Shown here one piece after another: positions 5,581 through 14,225 of a stretch of DNA of 14,753 bases. Both the position numbers and the translations under genes were made by a program. This stretch comes from DASRZM01 sp035686365. Its GTDB lineage: Bacteria > Pseudomonadota > Gammaproteobacteria > Xanthomonadales > Xanthomonadaceae. The stretch is from NCBI GenBank assembly GCA_035686365.1, contig DASRZM010000036.1, forward strand, positions 1-14,753. Direction: 5' to 3'. Position 1 is the stretch's first letter; each line of letters starts with the position of its first letter. Below the pieces are notes generated by a model. The model was not told the origin of the DNA, made no database searches, and saw nothing but the letters and a program-made list of their open reading frames with translations.

Positions 5581-7014
5581 CTACGGGTCGCGGATGACCA
5601 GCAGGCGGATCTCGGTCATGTCCTCGATCGCGAAGCGCACGCCCTCGCGGCCGAGGCCCGAGTCCTTGACGCCGCCGTAGGGCATGTTGTCCACGCGCCA
5701 GGAGGGCACGTCGTTGACGACCACGCCGCCGACCTCCAGCACGTCCCAAGCGCGCATGGCCTTGCGCAGGTCGTGGCTGAACAGGCCGGCCTGCAGGCCG
5801 AACTTCGAATCGTTGACCTGTTCCAGCGCCTGCTCGAAATCGTCGTAGCGTGAGATCACGACGGCCGGACCGAATGCCTCCTCGCAGCTCAGCTCCACGT
5901 CGGCGGGAACATCCTCCATCACCGTGGCCTCCAGCATCGCACCCTCGCGGTTGCCGCCGCACAGGATGTTGGCGCCGTGCCCGGTCGCAGTGTGGATCCA
6001 GCCGTGCAGCCGTTTGGCTTCGCCCTCGGAAATCATCGGACCGATGAAGGTGTCCTCCTGGCGCGGGTCGCCCATCTTCAGCGCGCGCACGGCATCGACG
6101 AAGCGTTCGCGGAAGGTCTCGTACAGCGATGTGTGGACCAGGATGCGCTGCACGCTGATGCAGCTCTGCCCGGACTGGTAGAAGGCGCCGAACACGCAGC
6201 GCTCGACCACGTGCTCGAGCTGGTGCGCCTGGTCCTGGTCGATGATGCACGCGGCGTTGCCGCCCAGCTCCAGCACCACCTTCTTGCGCCCGGCCTTGGC
6301 CTTCAGGTCCCAGCCCACGCCGGGCGAGCCGGTGAACGAGAGCAGCTTCAGGCGGTCGTCCTGGGTGAACAGGTCGGCGCCGTCGCGATGGCACGGCAGC
6401 ACCGAGAACGCGCCCTCGGGCATGTCGGTCTCGGCCAGGACCTCGCCGATGATCAGCGCCCCGATCGGGGTCCGGCTGGCCGGCTTCATCACCCAGGTGC
6501 AGCCGGCGGCGATCGCCGGCGCGATCTTGTGGGCGGCCAGGTTGAGCGGGAAGTTGAACGGGCTGATCAGCGAGCACGGCCCGATCGGCACCCGCTTCCA
6601 GAACCCGCGGCGGCCCGCGGCGCGCTCGGAAATTTCCAGGTTCTGCACCTCGCCGCCGATGCGCACGGCCTCCTCGGCGCCGACCCGGAAGGTGTCGATC
6701 AGCCGCATCACCTCCCCGCGCGCATCCTTGATCGGCTTGCCGGCCTCGATGCACAGCGCCATGGAGATCTCCTCGAACCGCTCCTGGAAGCGCTTGACGC
6801 AATGCATCAACACGTCCTGGCGCTGGTACGGCCTGTAGCGGTACATCGCCTCCTGCGAATCCACAGCGGCCTGGATGCCCTGATCGATCGCCTTGCGGTC
6901 GGCCTGGGCGACCGTGGTGGCGACCTTGCCGGTGTACTTGTCCGTGACCTCCAGGTCCCGGTTGGCGAACACCGCCTTGCTGGCAAGGTAGTAGGGGTAG
7001 GCGTCCTTGAGCAT
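5581..7014 (-). CDS. NAD(P)-dependent aldehyde dehydrogenase
   Basis: The protein has 477 residues, normal for the ALDH superfamily, and should oxidise an aldehyde to an acid in the cytoplasm. Visible active-site parts are N154 (SPFNFPLN), K177 of the cofactor site (WVMKPAS), the FTGSPGVGW turn (228-235), the general base E249 in LELGG, and the nucleophile C285 in SGQSCISVQR. The SGQSCISVQRI context and overall sequence resemble the subgroup containing Magnetospirillum MGR_2402-type, lactaldehyde and non-phosphorylating glyceraldehyde-3-phosphate dehydrogenases. Coenzyme preference is not readable. GGAG lies 8 nt before the ATG. It is downstream of the acetolactate synthase and GIY-YIG genes on the same strand, but a 240-bp repeat-bearing gap makes cotranscription uncertain. 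Confidence 0.95.
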   Translation of the reverse strand: MLKDAYPYYLASKAVFANRDLEVTDKYTGKVATTVAQADRKAIDQGIQAAVDSQEAMYRYRPYQRQDVLMHCVKRFQERFEEISMALCIEAGKPIKDARGEVMRLIDTFRVGAEEAVRIGGEVQNLEISERAAGRRGFWKRVPIGPCSLISPFNFPLNLAAHKIAPAIAAGCTWVMKPASRTPIGALIIGEVLAETDMPEGAFSVLPCHRDGADLFTQDDRLKLLSFTGSPGVGWDLKAKAGRKKVVLELGGNAACIIDQDQAHQLEHVVERCVFGAFYQSGQSCISVQRILVHTSLYETFRERFVDAVRALKMGDPRQEDTFIGPMISEGEAKRLHGWIHTATGHGANILCGGNREGAMLEATVMEDVPADVELSCEEAFGPAVVISRYDDFEQALEQVNDSKFGLQAGLFSHDLRKAMRAWDVLEVGGVVVNDVPSWRVDNMPYGGVKDSGLGREGVRFAIEDMTEIRLLVIRDP

Positions 7015-7039
7015 GACGTCGGCTCCGTTGAACGGTAAG

Positions 7040-7080
7040 GCTGTTCGCCCTTCGATACCTCAGGGCGAACGGGGAGGGTG
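7040..7080. repeat. Structured repeat, copy 1 (direct)
   Basis: This is a 41-bp sequence identical to 7122-7162. GTTCGCCC and GGGCGAAC pair perfectly around a 12-nt loop TTCGATACCTCA, followed by GGGAGGGTG. It is noncoding and lies just upstream of the aldehyde dehydrogenase start. Confidence 0.85.
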
Positions 7081-7121
7081 ATTGACCTGTGATATTGGCA
7101 TGGGGTTCGATGGAGGCTGCA

Positions 7122-7162
7122 GCTGTTCGCCCTTCGATACCTCAGGGCGAACGGGGAGGGTG
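7122..7162. repeat. Structured repeat, copy 2 (direct)
   Basis: Exact duplicate of 7040-7080, 82 bp away, with the same 8-bp stem and 12-nt loop. The 41 bp between the copies is unrelated, so this is a duplication of the element rather than a longer tandem. Confidence 0.85.
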
Positions 7163-7210
7163 CGACCGCGGGTTGGTCGACGCCGATCCGATGGCCCGGG
7201 TCGAAGCGAA

Positions 7211-7242
7211 CCGTTCGTGCTGAGGTATCGAAGCATGAACGG
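7211..7242. repeat. Structured repeat, copy 3 (inverted, diverged stem)
   Basis: CCGTTCGTGC and GCATGAACGG pair with one G-T wobble around TGAGGTATCGAA, the reverse complement of the loop in copies 1 and 2. The stem has changed on both sides while the loop stayed constant. Together the three copies account for most of the 7015-7254 gap; there is nothing else I can support there. Confidence 0.75.
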
Positions 7243-7254
7243 TCCCACATGACT

Positions 7255-7572
7255 TCAGCGCAGGTGATCGGGCAAAGGATTGCGCGTGCCCCAGGCGATG
7301 CGGCGGATCTCGTCCCAGTCACCGGCAACCAACGCCTCCTTCTTGCGACGACGCCAGCCCTTGATCTGCCGCTCGGCGGCGAGCGCCTCTTCGCGTGTGA
7401 CGAAGGCTTGGCTCCAGACCAGCTCCAACGGACGCCGGGTTTGCGTGTAGCCCTCGATCTCGCCGGCCTGGTGTGCGGCCAAGCGCAGTTCCAGGTCGTC
7501 CGTGTGGCCGGCGTAGAACGATCCGTCCGCGCACCGCAGCAGGTAGGCCCAGAACACCACCTCACCCCGCAA
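7255..7572 (-). CDS. GIY-YIG nuclease-family protein
   Basis: This small protein (up to 105 residues) has a stand-alone GIY-YIG domain like the YhbQ/UPF0213 group. The first motif is WAYLL (Y10) and the second FYAGHT (Y20). R30 follows in LELRLAAH, and E67 in AAERQIKGW is the metal-binding Glu; the GWRRRKKEALVAGDW end is typical. It may cut nucleic acid, but the cellular role of this group is poorly known. The start is unsure: TTG at 7572 gives the longest frame, while GTG at 7560 or 7557 fits the family's short N-terminus and follows a GGGGTGAG stretch. No ATG is available. It begins 28-44 bp after the acetolactate synthase stop on the same strand, so it is probably cotranscribed. Confidence 0.85.
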   Translation of the reverse strand: MRGEVVFWAYLLRCADGSFYAGHTDDLELRLAAHQAGEIEGYTQTRRPLELVWSQAFVTREEALAAERQIKGWRRRKKEALVAGDWDEIRRIAWGTRNPLPDHLR

Positions 7573-7600
7573 GCACGACTGCCGGCAGACGCCCTGGGCC

Positions 7601-9241
<1,641 letters not shown>

Positions 9242-9271
9242 CGCCACCTCCCCTCGTCGGATGAAGGCCCG

Positions 9272-9300
9272 ATTCTCCGCCGGTAGCGCCACGCAATCAA
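9272..9300 (-). promoter_or_regulatory. Candidate promoter of the acetolactate synthase gene
   Basis: Read on the minus strand, TTGATT (9295-9300), a 17-bp spacer and GAGAAT (9272-9277) each match 4 of 6 consensus bases. Transcription would start near 9265, leaving a leader of about 24 nt before the ATG. Confidence 0.35.
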
Positions 9301-9324
9301 TCGCGGTTCGCGTTCAAAACATCT

Positions 9325-9392
9325 GTAGGAGCCGGCGTTGCCGGCGAAACACCTTTCCGGCATCCCCGATCGCCGGCAACGCCGGCTCCTAC
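9325..9392. repeat. REPIN: inverted REP pair overlapping the xseA stop
   Basis: The 23-bp arms 9325-9347 and 9370-9392 are perfect inverted copies, each starting GTAGGAGC and folding as GCCGGC-GTT-GCCGGC. They match the GTAG-headed REP elements of Stenotrophomonas and relatives. The arm at 9370-9392 runs into the end of xseA, and its GTAG provides the TAG stop. Confidence 0.92.
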
Positions 9393-10723
9393 CGGACCTT
9401 CGCGGGGATCGTGCCGTCGGTGACCCGGATGTCCAGCAACTGGCCGGGCCTCGCCTCGCCGGTGCGGCGGATCACCGCGCCGGATCCGGCGTCGAGCACG
9501 ATCGCGTAACCGCGGCCCAGCGTGGCCAGCGGGCTGACCGCGTGCAGCGCCCGCACCAGGGCGCGCAGCGGCTCCTCGCGGGTGCGCAGCAGCCTGGGCA
9601 TCGCCGCCTGCACCCGCTGCCCGGCTTCGTCGATGCGCTGGCGCAGCAACTGCAAGGCCCGGCGCGGATGCGTCGCCCGCAGCCGCTGAGATGCCGCCAG
9701 CACGCGTTGGCGCGCGCCGCGCACGTCCGTATGCGCGCAACGGCGCAGGCGCAGGCCGGCGGCGCGCAGCCGCTCGCGTCCGCGTTCCAGCCGTGCCTGC
9801 GGGCTGGCGCCGCGCAGTCGCGCCCAGGCGTGGTCGCTGCGCTGCGCGGCCTCGCGCAGCCGCCGTGCCGAGGCTGCGGCGAGGCCATCGCCGAGTTTGC
9901 GCACGCGCACCGACAGCTCGCCGGCATCGGGCACCATCAGCTCGGCCGCGGCCGAAGGCGTGGGCGCGCGCACGTCGGCGGCGAAGTCGGCGATGCTGAA
10001 GTCGACCTCGTGGCCCACCGCGCACACGGTGGGCGTGGCGGTGGCCGCGACCGCCCGCGCCAGGGCCTCGTCGTTGAAGGCCCACAGGTCTTCCAGCGAG
10101 CCGCCGCCGCGGGTGAGCAGGAGCACGTCGTAGCGTCCGGAGGCGTCGGCTGCCGTCAGTGCCGCCAGCAGCTGCGCCGGCGCCGCGCTGCCCTGCACCT
10201 GGGCAGGAAACACATCGACCTCCACCATCGGAAAGCGGCGCCCGAGCACGTTGAGCACGTCGCGGATCGCCGCGCCGCTGGGCGAGGTGACCACCGCGAT
10301 CCGGCGCGGGAAGCGGGGCAGGGCGCGCTTGCGTCCGGCATCGAACAGGCCCTCGGCGGCCAGCCTGGCCTTGAGTTCCTCGAAGGCCCGCCGCAGCGCG
10401 CCTTCGCCGGCCTCCTCCATGTGCTCGAGCACCAGCTGGTAGTCGCCGCGCGGCTCGTACAGCGTGAGCCGGCCACGCACGAGCACCTGCATGCCGTCGG
10501 CCGGCTGGAAGCGCAGCCGGGTACTCCTGCCCCGGAACAGTGCACAGCGCACCTGCGCGCGCTCGTCCTTGAGCGTGAAGTACAGGTGGCCCGATCGCGG
10601 TCGCGCCAGGTTGGAGATTTCGCCCTCCACCCAGACCGAAGGAAAGGTCCCTTCGAGCAGGTCGCGGGCCAGGGCGTTGAGCTGCGCCGGGCGCAGCACG
10701 TCGGTGGGAGCCGGGGAGTTCAC
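9389..10723 (-). CDS. xseA: Exodeoxyribonuclease VII large subunit
   Basis: XseA (444 residues; E. coli has 456) is the catalytic subunit of the cytoplasmic exonuclease VII, which degrades single-stranded DNA in both directions together with several XseB subunits. An N-terminal OB-fold (about 1-100, with VWVEGEISNL and SGHLYFTLKD) binds DNA. The catalytic domain shows TSPSGAAIRD (146-155), TRGGGSLEDLWAFNDE (204-219) and GHEVDFSIADFAADVRAPTP (237-256). A long Arg/Ala-rich coiled-coil region follows, then the closing LGRGYAIV motif. The start is GTG at 10723, which places QLNALARDLLEG where the family has it; the ribosome site is weak. The stop lies inside a REP arm. xseB is not in the window. 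Confidence 0.96.
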   Translation of the reverse strand: MNSPAPTDVLRPAQLNALARDLLEGTFPSVWVEGEISNLARPRSGHLYFTLKDERAQVRCALFRGRSTRLRFQPADGMQVLVRGRLTLYEPRGDYQLVLEHMEEAGEGALRRAFEELKARLAAEGLFDAGRKRALPRFPRRIAVVTSPSGAAIRDVLNVLGRRFPMVEVDVFPAQVQGSAAPAQLLAALTAADASGRYDVLLLTRGGGSLEDLWAFNDEALARAVAATATPTVCAVGHEVDFSIADFAADVRAPTPSAAAELMVPDAGELSVRVRKLGDGLAAASARRLREAAQRSDHAWARLRGASPQARLERGRERLRAAGLRLRRCAHTDVRGARQRVLAASQRLRATHPRRALQLLRQRIDEAGQRVQAAMPRLLRTREEPLRALVRALHAVSPLATLGRGYAIVLDAGSGAVIRRTGEARPGQLLDIRVTDGTIPAKVR

Positions 10724-10780
10724 CCGGAAAGCCTACCGCAAGCCGGAACGCCGGGCTGCGCGATCGGTGCGACGAGGTCC

Positions 10781-10850
10781 TGTAGGAGCGGCCGTTGGCC
10801 GCGAACGCACGCTCGCGATGGACGCAATGGCGGCCAACGGCCGCTCCTAC
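10781..10850. repeat. REPIN between xseA and the MBOAT gene
   Basis: The arms 10782-10802 and 10830-10850 are 21-bp perfect inverted copies separated by 27 nt. Each folds as GCGGCC-GTT-GGCCGC after GTAGGAGC. It sits in the 261-bp gap between two divergent starts, unlike the other REPs, which lie after genes. Confidence 0.92.
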
Positions 10851-10940
10851 GGAGGAGGGCGAGGCGCCTGGCTTTGCCGGGGGGGCAGCTGAGCGTCGTG
10901 GGAGCGGGACGACGCGGCGTATCCAGACGATGCCGCCCGA

Positions 10941-10949
10941 TGCTAGGCT
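10941..10949 (+). promoter_or_regulatory. Candidate extended -10 of the MBOAT gene
   Basis: TGCTAGGCT is an extended -10 (TG, one base, TAGGCT) 35 bp before the GTG start. No convincing -35 is present. The surrounding GCTAGGCTGCG is identical to the -10 region of the lipoprotein gene. Confidence 0.3.
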
Positions 10950-10984
10950 GCGCGCGCCTTGCCGGGCCATTGGGGAGATGGGCC

Positions 10985-12406
10985 GTGCTGTTCAACTCGC
11001 TCACGTTCATCGCGTTCTTCGCGGTGGTGCTGGCGCTGCACCATCTGCCGCTACCGTGGGCGGCGAAAAAGACCAACCTGCTGGTCGCCAGCTACCTGTT
11101 CTACGCGGCCTGGAACCCGCCCTTCGTGGTGCTGCTGTGGATCTCCACCCTGGTGGACTGGTTCATGGCCAAGCGCATCCACGAAACCGAGTCGCGCACC
11201 AGGCGGCGCCTGCTGCTGTGGGTGTCGATCGCGGTCAACCTGGGCCTGCTGGGCTACTTCAAGTACGGCGGCTTCGTGCTGGAGAACTTCACCCAGGCGA
11301 TGAATGCGGCCGGTTTCGCATACCAGCCGGCCGCTTGGGACATCATCCTGCCGGTGGGCATCTCCTTCTACACGTTCCAGACGATGGCCTACACGCTGGA
11401 CGTGTACCTGCGCCGGGCCGCGCCCAGCAAGTCGTTCCTGGACTTCGCGCTGTTCGTGACCTTCTTCCCGCAGCTGGTGGCCGGACCGATCGTCCGCCCC
11501 ACGCACCTGATCCCGCAATTCGCCACGCCTCGCATGGCCAGCGCGCAGCAGCTGGGCTGGGGCCTGATGCTGATGGTGCTGGGGCTGTTCCAGAAAATCG
11601 TGGTCGCCGACGGCCTGCTGGCGCCGGTGGCCGACGAGGTGTTCGGCGCGCAGCAGGGCGTGGCGCCGGTGGACGCCTGGCTGGGTACGCTGGCCTTCTC
11701 CGGACAGATCTTCTGCGACTTCGCCGGCTACACCACCACCGCGATCGGCATCGCGCTGACCCTGGGTTTCTCGCTGCCGGACAACTTCCGTTACCCGTAC
11801 GCGGCGGTCGGCTTTTCCGATTTCTGGCGGCGCTGGCACATCTCGCTCTCGACCTGGCTGCGCGACTACCTGTACGTGCCGCTGGGCGGCAACCGCAAGG
11901 GTCCGGGCCGCACCTACGTCAACCTGATGCTGACCATGCTGCTGGGCGGGCTGTGGCACGGCGCGGCGTGGACCTTCGTGGTCTGGGGCGGCCTGCACGG
12001 CCTGTACCTGGCGGTGGAACGCTTTGCGCGCGCACGCATCGGGCACTGGCCGCTCTGGGATCGCTGGCTGTCGCGGCTGGGGCTGGCGCTGCTGACCTAT
12101 TTCCTGGTCAACATCACCTGGGTGTTCTTCCGCGCGCAGGACTTCGGCACCGCCACACGGATGCTGGCGAGCATGCTGCTGCTGGACCGCACCGGCGCGC
12201 CGGTGCTGACCACCTGGCTGGTGCTCAGCGCCGCGGTGCCGGTGGCGGTGATGCTGGCCGTGCACTGGCACATGCGCCACCGGCAGCTGCACGAAGCCGT
12301 GCAGCGCCTGCCGGCGGTGCTGGTGGGCGTATTGTGGGGACTGATGCTGCTGGCGATCGCACTCACGCAGGGGGGCAGCAATGCCTTCATCTACTTCCAG
12401 TTCTGA
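10985..12406 (+). CDS. MBOAT O-acyltransferase (AlgI-like)
   Basis: This 473-residue multi-pass inner-membrane protein of the AlgI/PatA branch should pass acetyl groups from the cytoplasm to a carrier or partner for O-acetylation of an exported polysaccharide or cell-wall glycan. It opens with a hydrophobic helix (LFNSLTFIAFF). The family core includes LPVGISFYTFQTMAY, FPQLVAGPIVR, FWRRWHISLSTWLRDYLYVPLGG (H285) and the active-site segment GLWHGAAWTFVVWGGLHG, with the invariant H325 and a second H338. Many further membrane helices follow. The start is GTG at 10985, with GGGGAG 7 nt upstream; longer frames extend into noncoding sequence. Its end overlaps the next gene by 26 bp, so the two are translationally linked. 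No glycan synthesis genes are nearby, and the acceptor is unknown. Confidence 0.93.
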   Translation: MLFNSLTFIAFFAVVLALHHLPLPWAAKKTNLLVASYLFYAAWNPPFVVLLWISTLVDWFMAKRIHETESRTRRRLLLWVSIAVNLGLLGYFKYGGFVLENFTQAMNAAGFAYQPAAWDIILPVGISFYTFQTMAYTLDVYLRRAAPSKSFLDFALFVTFFPQLVAGPIVRPTHLIPQFATPRMASAQQLGWGLMLMVLGLFQKIVVADGLLAPVADEVFGAQQGVAPVDAWLGTLAFSGQIFCDFAGYTTTAIGIALTLGFSLPDNFRYPYAAVGFSDFWRRWHISLSTWLRDYLYVPLGGNRKGPGRTYVNLMLTMLLGGLWHGAAWTFVVWGGLHGLYLAVERFARARIGHWPLWDRWLSRLGLALLTYFLVNITWVFFRAQDFGTATRMLASMLLLDRTGAPVLTTWLVLSAAVPVAVMLAVHWHMRHRQLHEAVQRLPAVLVGVLWGLMLLAIALTQGGSNAFIYFQF

Positions 12407-13466
12407 TCCCGTGCCGGGCACGCACGAATTCCCGCCTCCGGAGCGGCCGCTGCCGGCGCTGCGTTTCGGTCTGGCCGGCATCGTCGCGCTGGTGCTGTTC
12501 GTGCTCGGGCTGGGCGCATGGGAATGGCACTGGCGAGAGTTCGGCGCCGGGCCGACCTACCGCAACAGCGAAGGCCTGTGGTCGATCCAGCGCCGCCGGA
12601 TCAACCACGGCGAAGGCGACGCGCTGGTGTTCCTGGGCTCCTCGCGCACGCTGTTCGATGTGCAGCTGCACGTGTGGGAGCGGCTCGCGGGCGAGCGCCC
12701 GATCCAGCTCGCGCTCGAGGGCACCTCGCCGTTGATGTTCCTGGAGGACCTGGCGGCGGACCCGGACTTCCGCGGGCGCCTGGTCGTGGGTATCTCACCG
12801 AACCTGTTCGCCACCGGGTATGCGTACCGCGGGGATGTCCTGAAGTACTACCGCGAGCAGACACCCTCGCAACACATCGGCCAGTGGCTGTCGATGCACC
12901 TGCTGGAACCGTGGCTGGCGTTCTACGAGCCCGATTTCGCGCTGTTCACCGTGCTCAAGCGCCAGGACTGGCCGGCGCGCGCGGGCGTGATGGACTTCAA
13001 GGAGGTGCGGCGCCTGTCGGTGAACGAACGCGACCGCAACACCCGGCTGTGGGACAAGCTGCTGCTGGATCCCGAGTATGCGGCGCTCGCCAAGAGCATC
13101 TGGGGGCAGTTCTTCGACATGCCGCCCCCGCCGGGAATGGACATGGCCAAGCTGGTCGAGGAGCAGTTCGCGCGTACGGCCGCGGCGATCGCCACCCTGC
13201 GCGCGCGCGGCGTGGAGGTCGTCCTGATCCGGCCGCCCAGCGACGGCGAGTTCCGCGAGTTCGAGCGGCGCGTGTTTCCGCGCGAGCGCATCTGGGACGT
13301 GCTGGTCGCCCGCGCCGGTGTTCCCGGGATCCATTTCGAGGACTACCCGGACATGCAGGGCCTGGAACTGGCCGAGTGGTCGCACCTGACCCCGGCCGAT
13401 GCCGAGCGCTATACCGAGGCGCTGTACCGTGCCCTGGAGCAGGTCCGCGCGGGAGACCGCAGATGA
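12381..13466 (+). CDS. SGNH-like acetyltransferase partner of the MBOAT protein
   Basis: The 361-residue protein has a cytoplasmic Pro-rich start, one membrane anchor (about residues 27-47) and a periplasmic domain with SGNH/GDSL-like landmarks. FLGSSR (G86-R89) stands where GDS(H) carries the nucleophile, making S88 the likely catalytic Ser; LIRPPSDGEF lies in the middle; and EWSHLTP carries H335. The usual D-x-x-H is E-x-x-H here (E332). It resembles AlgJ/AlgX- or PatB-like partners that move acetyl groups from an MBOAT protein onto the glycan in the periplasm. The ATG at 12381 follows a G-rich ribosome site and overlaps the MBOAT end; a GTG at 12411 is the alternative. Sequence is diverged, so catalytic activity is likely but not proven. 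Confidence 0.78.
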   Translation: MPSSTSSSDPVPGTHEFPPPERPLPALRFGLAGIVALVLFVLGLGAWEWHWREFGAGPTYRNSEGLWSIQRRRINHGEGDALVFLGSSRTLFDVQLHVWERLAGERPIQLALEGTSPLMFLEDLAADPDFRGRLVVGISPNLFATGYAYRGDVLKYYREQTPSQHIGQWLSMHLLEPWLAFYEPDFALFTVLKRQDWPARAGVMDFKEVRRLSVNERDRNTRLWDKLLLDPEYAALAKSIWGQFFDMPPPPGMDMAKLVEEQFARTAAAIATLRARGVEVVLIRPPSDGEFREFERRVFPRERIWDVLVARAGVPGIHFEDYPDMQGLELAEWSHLTPADAERYTEALYRALEQVRAGDRR

Positions 13467-13481
13467 AGGCACATCGGACGA

Positions 13482-13554
13482 CTGTAGGAGCGGGCGTTGC
13501 CCGCGACTGCCGGCCGCGATGCAGCCCGCTCGCCGCCAACGGCGGCTCCTACAG
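13482..13554. repeat. REPIN upstream of the stress-protein gene
   Basis: CTGTAGGAGC at the left and GCTCCTACAG at the right are perfect inverted 10-mers. The two inner hairpins differ: GCGGGC-GTT-GCCCGC on the left, and GCCGCC-GTT-GGCGGC read from the right. Each is self-complementary, so the halves come from different REP variants. It fills most of the 112-bp gap between the SGNH and USP genes. Confidence 0.9.
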
Positions 13555-13578
13555 GGTGTTTGCCGAAGGCGAGGTGTC

Positions 13579-14019
13579 ATGAAATTGCTGGTTCCGCTGG
13601 ACCTGAGCGATGCCACCGACAAGGTGCTGGAGGTGGTCCGCCGGACCGTGCGCGCCACCGGCGCCCAGGTGTGGCTGCTGCACGTGGCCGAGCCGGACCC
13701 CGCCTTCGTCGGCTACGAAGCCGGACCGGCCGTGGTGCGCGACCAGGTCGCCGCCGAGTACCGCGGGCAACACGAGCAACTGCAGGCGCACGCCCGGCAG
13801 CTGCGCGAGGAGGGTATCGACGTCACCGCGCTGCTGGTCCAGGGCCCCAGCGCCGCGACCATCCTGGCCGAGGCCGACCGCCTGGAAGCGGGCCTGATCG
13901 TCATGGCCACCCACGGCCATGGCGCCATGTTCGACCTGCTGGTGGGCAGCGTCAGCCACGCGGTGCTGCGCCACAGCCCGATCCCGGTCCTGCTGGTCCC
14001 CGCCCGCACCCACGCCTAG
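13579..14019 (+). CDS. Universal stress protein, UspA family
   Basis: This 146-residue single-domain USP is a cytoplasmic, usually dimeric, nucleotide-binding protein induced by starvation, low oxygen or other stress. It begins KLLVPLDLSD, the usual first strand with D8 near the nucleotide. Its ATP-binding signature is ATHGHGAMFDLLVGSVSHAV followed by LRHSPIPVLLVP, matching the G-2x-G-9x-G-(S/T) pattern, so it should be an ATP-binding type. The ATG at 13579 has GAGG 4 nt upstream; a longer frame would translate the REPIN. In pseudomonads several USP genes belong to the Anr regulon, and the next gene here has an FNR/Anr-type site. No such site was found before this gene, and its partner is unknown. 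Confidence 0.94.
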   Translation: MKLLVPLDLSDATDKVLEVVRRTVRATGAQVWLLHVAEPDPAFVGYEAGPAVVRDQVAAEYRGQHEQLQAHARQLREEGIDVTALLVQGPSAATILAEADRLEAGLIVMATHGHGAMFDLLVGSVSHAVLRHSPIPVLLVPARTHA

Positions 14020-14059
14020 CCGCCGTCCGCGACGACCGCACCGCCGACACCCCCCACCT

Positions 14060-14082
14060 GTAGGAGCCGCCGTCGGCGGCGA
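14060..14082. repeat. Single REP element
   Basis: One GTAGGAGC-headed unit folds as GCCGCC-GTC-GGCGGC followed by GA. Its loop is GTC rather than GTT, and it has no inverted partner within 100 bp. It follows the USP stop by 40 bp and may stabilise that mRNA's end. Confidence 0.85.
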
Positions 14083-14110
14083 TCGCACCGCCCGCGCCGC
14101 TGCCCCCGTA

Positions 14111-14152
14111 TTGACCAAGGTCAACCAGCCCCCCGCATCCCCGCGTTCTAAT
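14111..14152 (+). promoter_or_regulatory. FNR/Anr-type class II promoter of frdA
   Basis: TTGACCAAGGTCAA (14111-14124) is a dyad with perfect TTGAC/GTCAA half-sites, 8 of 10 bases matching the TTGAT-N4-ATCAA FNR consensus. TCTAAT (14147-14152) matches 5 of 6 bases of a -10 box. With a start point 7 bases past the -10 (14159), the dyad centre is at -41.5, the standard class II activator position. The leader before the TTG start is 67 nt. Confidence 0.7.
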
Positions 14153-14225
14153 CGACTCCAACGGTCGCGGCGCAGTGGCAGCTCGCCGCGATCCGCCGCC
14201 CGCCAGCACCGGAGGCCCCGGCCCG

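Noticed and set aside
9338..10984. Long plus-strand extension before the MBOAT protein, antisense to xseA
   Set aside because: It is the complement of xseA and the REPIN. The MBOAT family starts at the GTG at 10985 with a GGGGAG site.
11051..12481. 476-residue minus-strand frame opposite the MBOAT gene
   Set aside because: His/Gln/Arg-rich shadow typical of antisense to membrane-protein codons in GC-rich DNA.
13463..13560. Small gene starting at the SGNH stop (ATGAAG)
   Set aside because: The frame runs straight into the REPIN and has no ribosome site or recognisable product.
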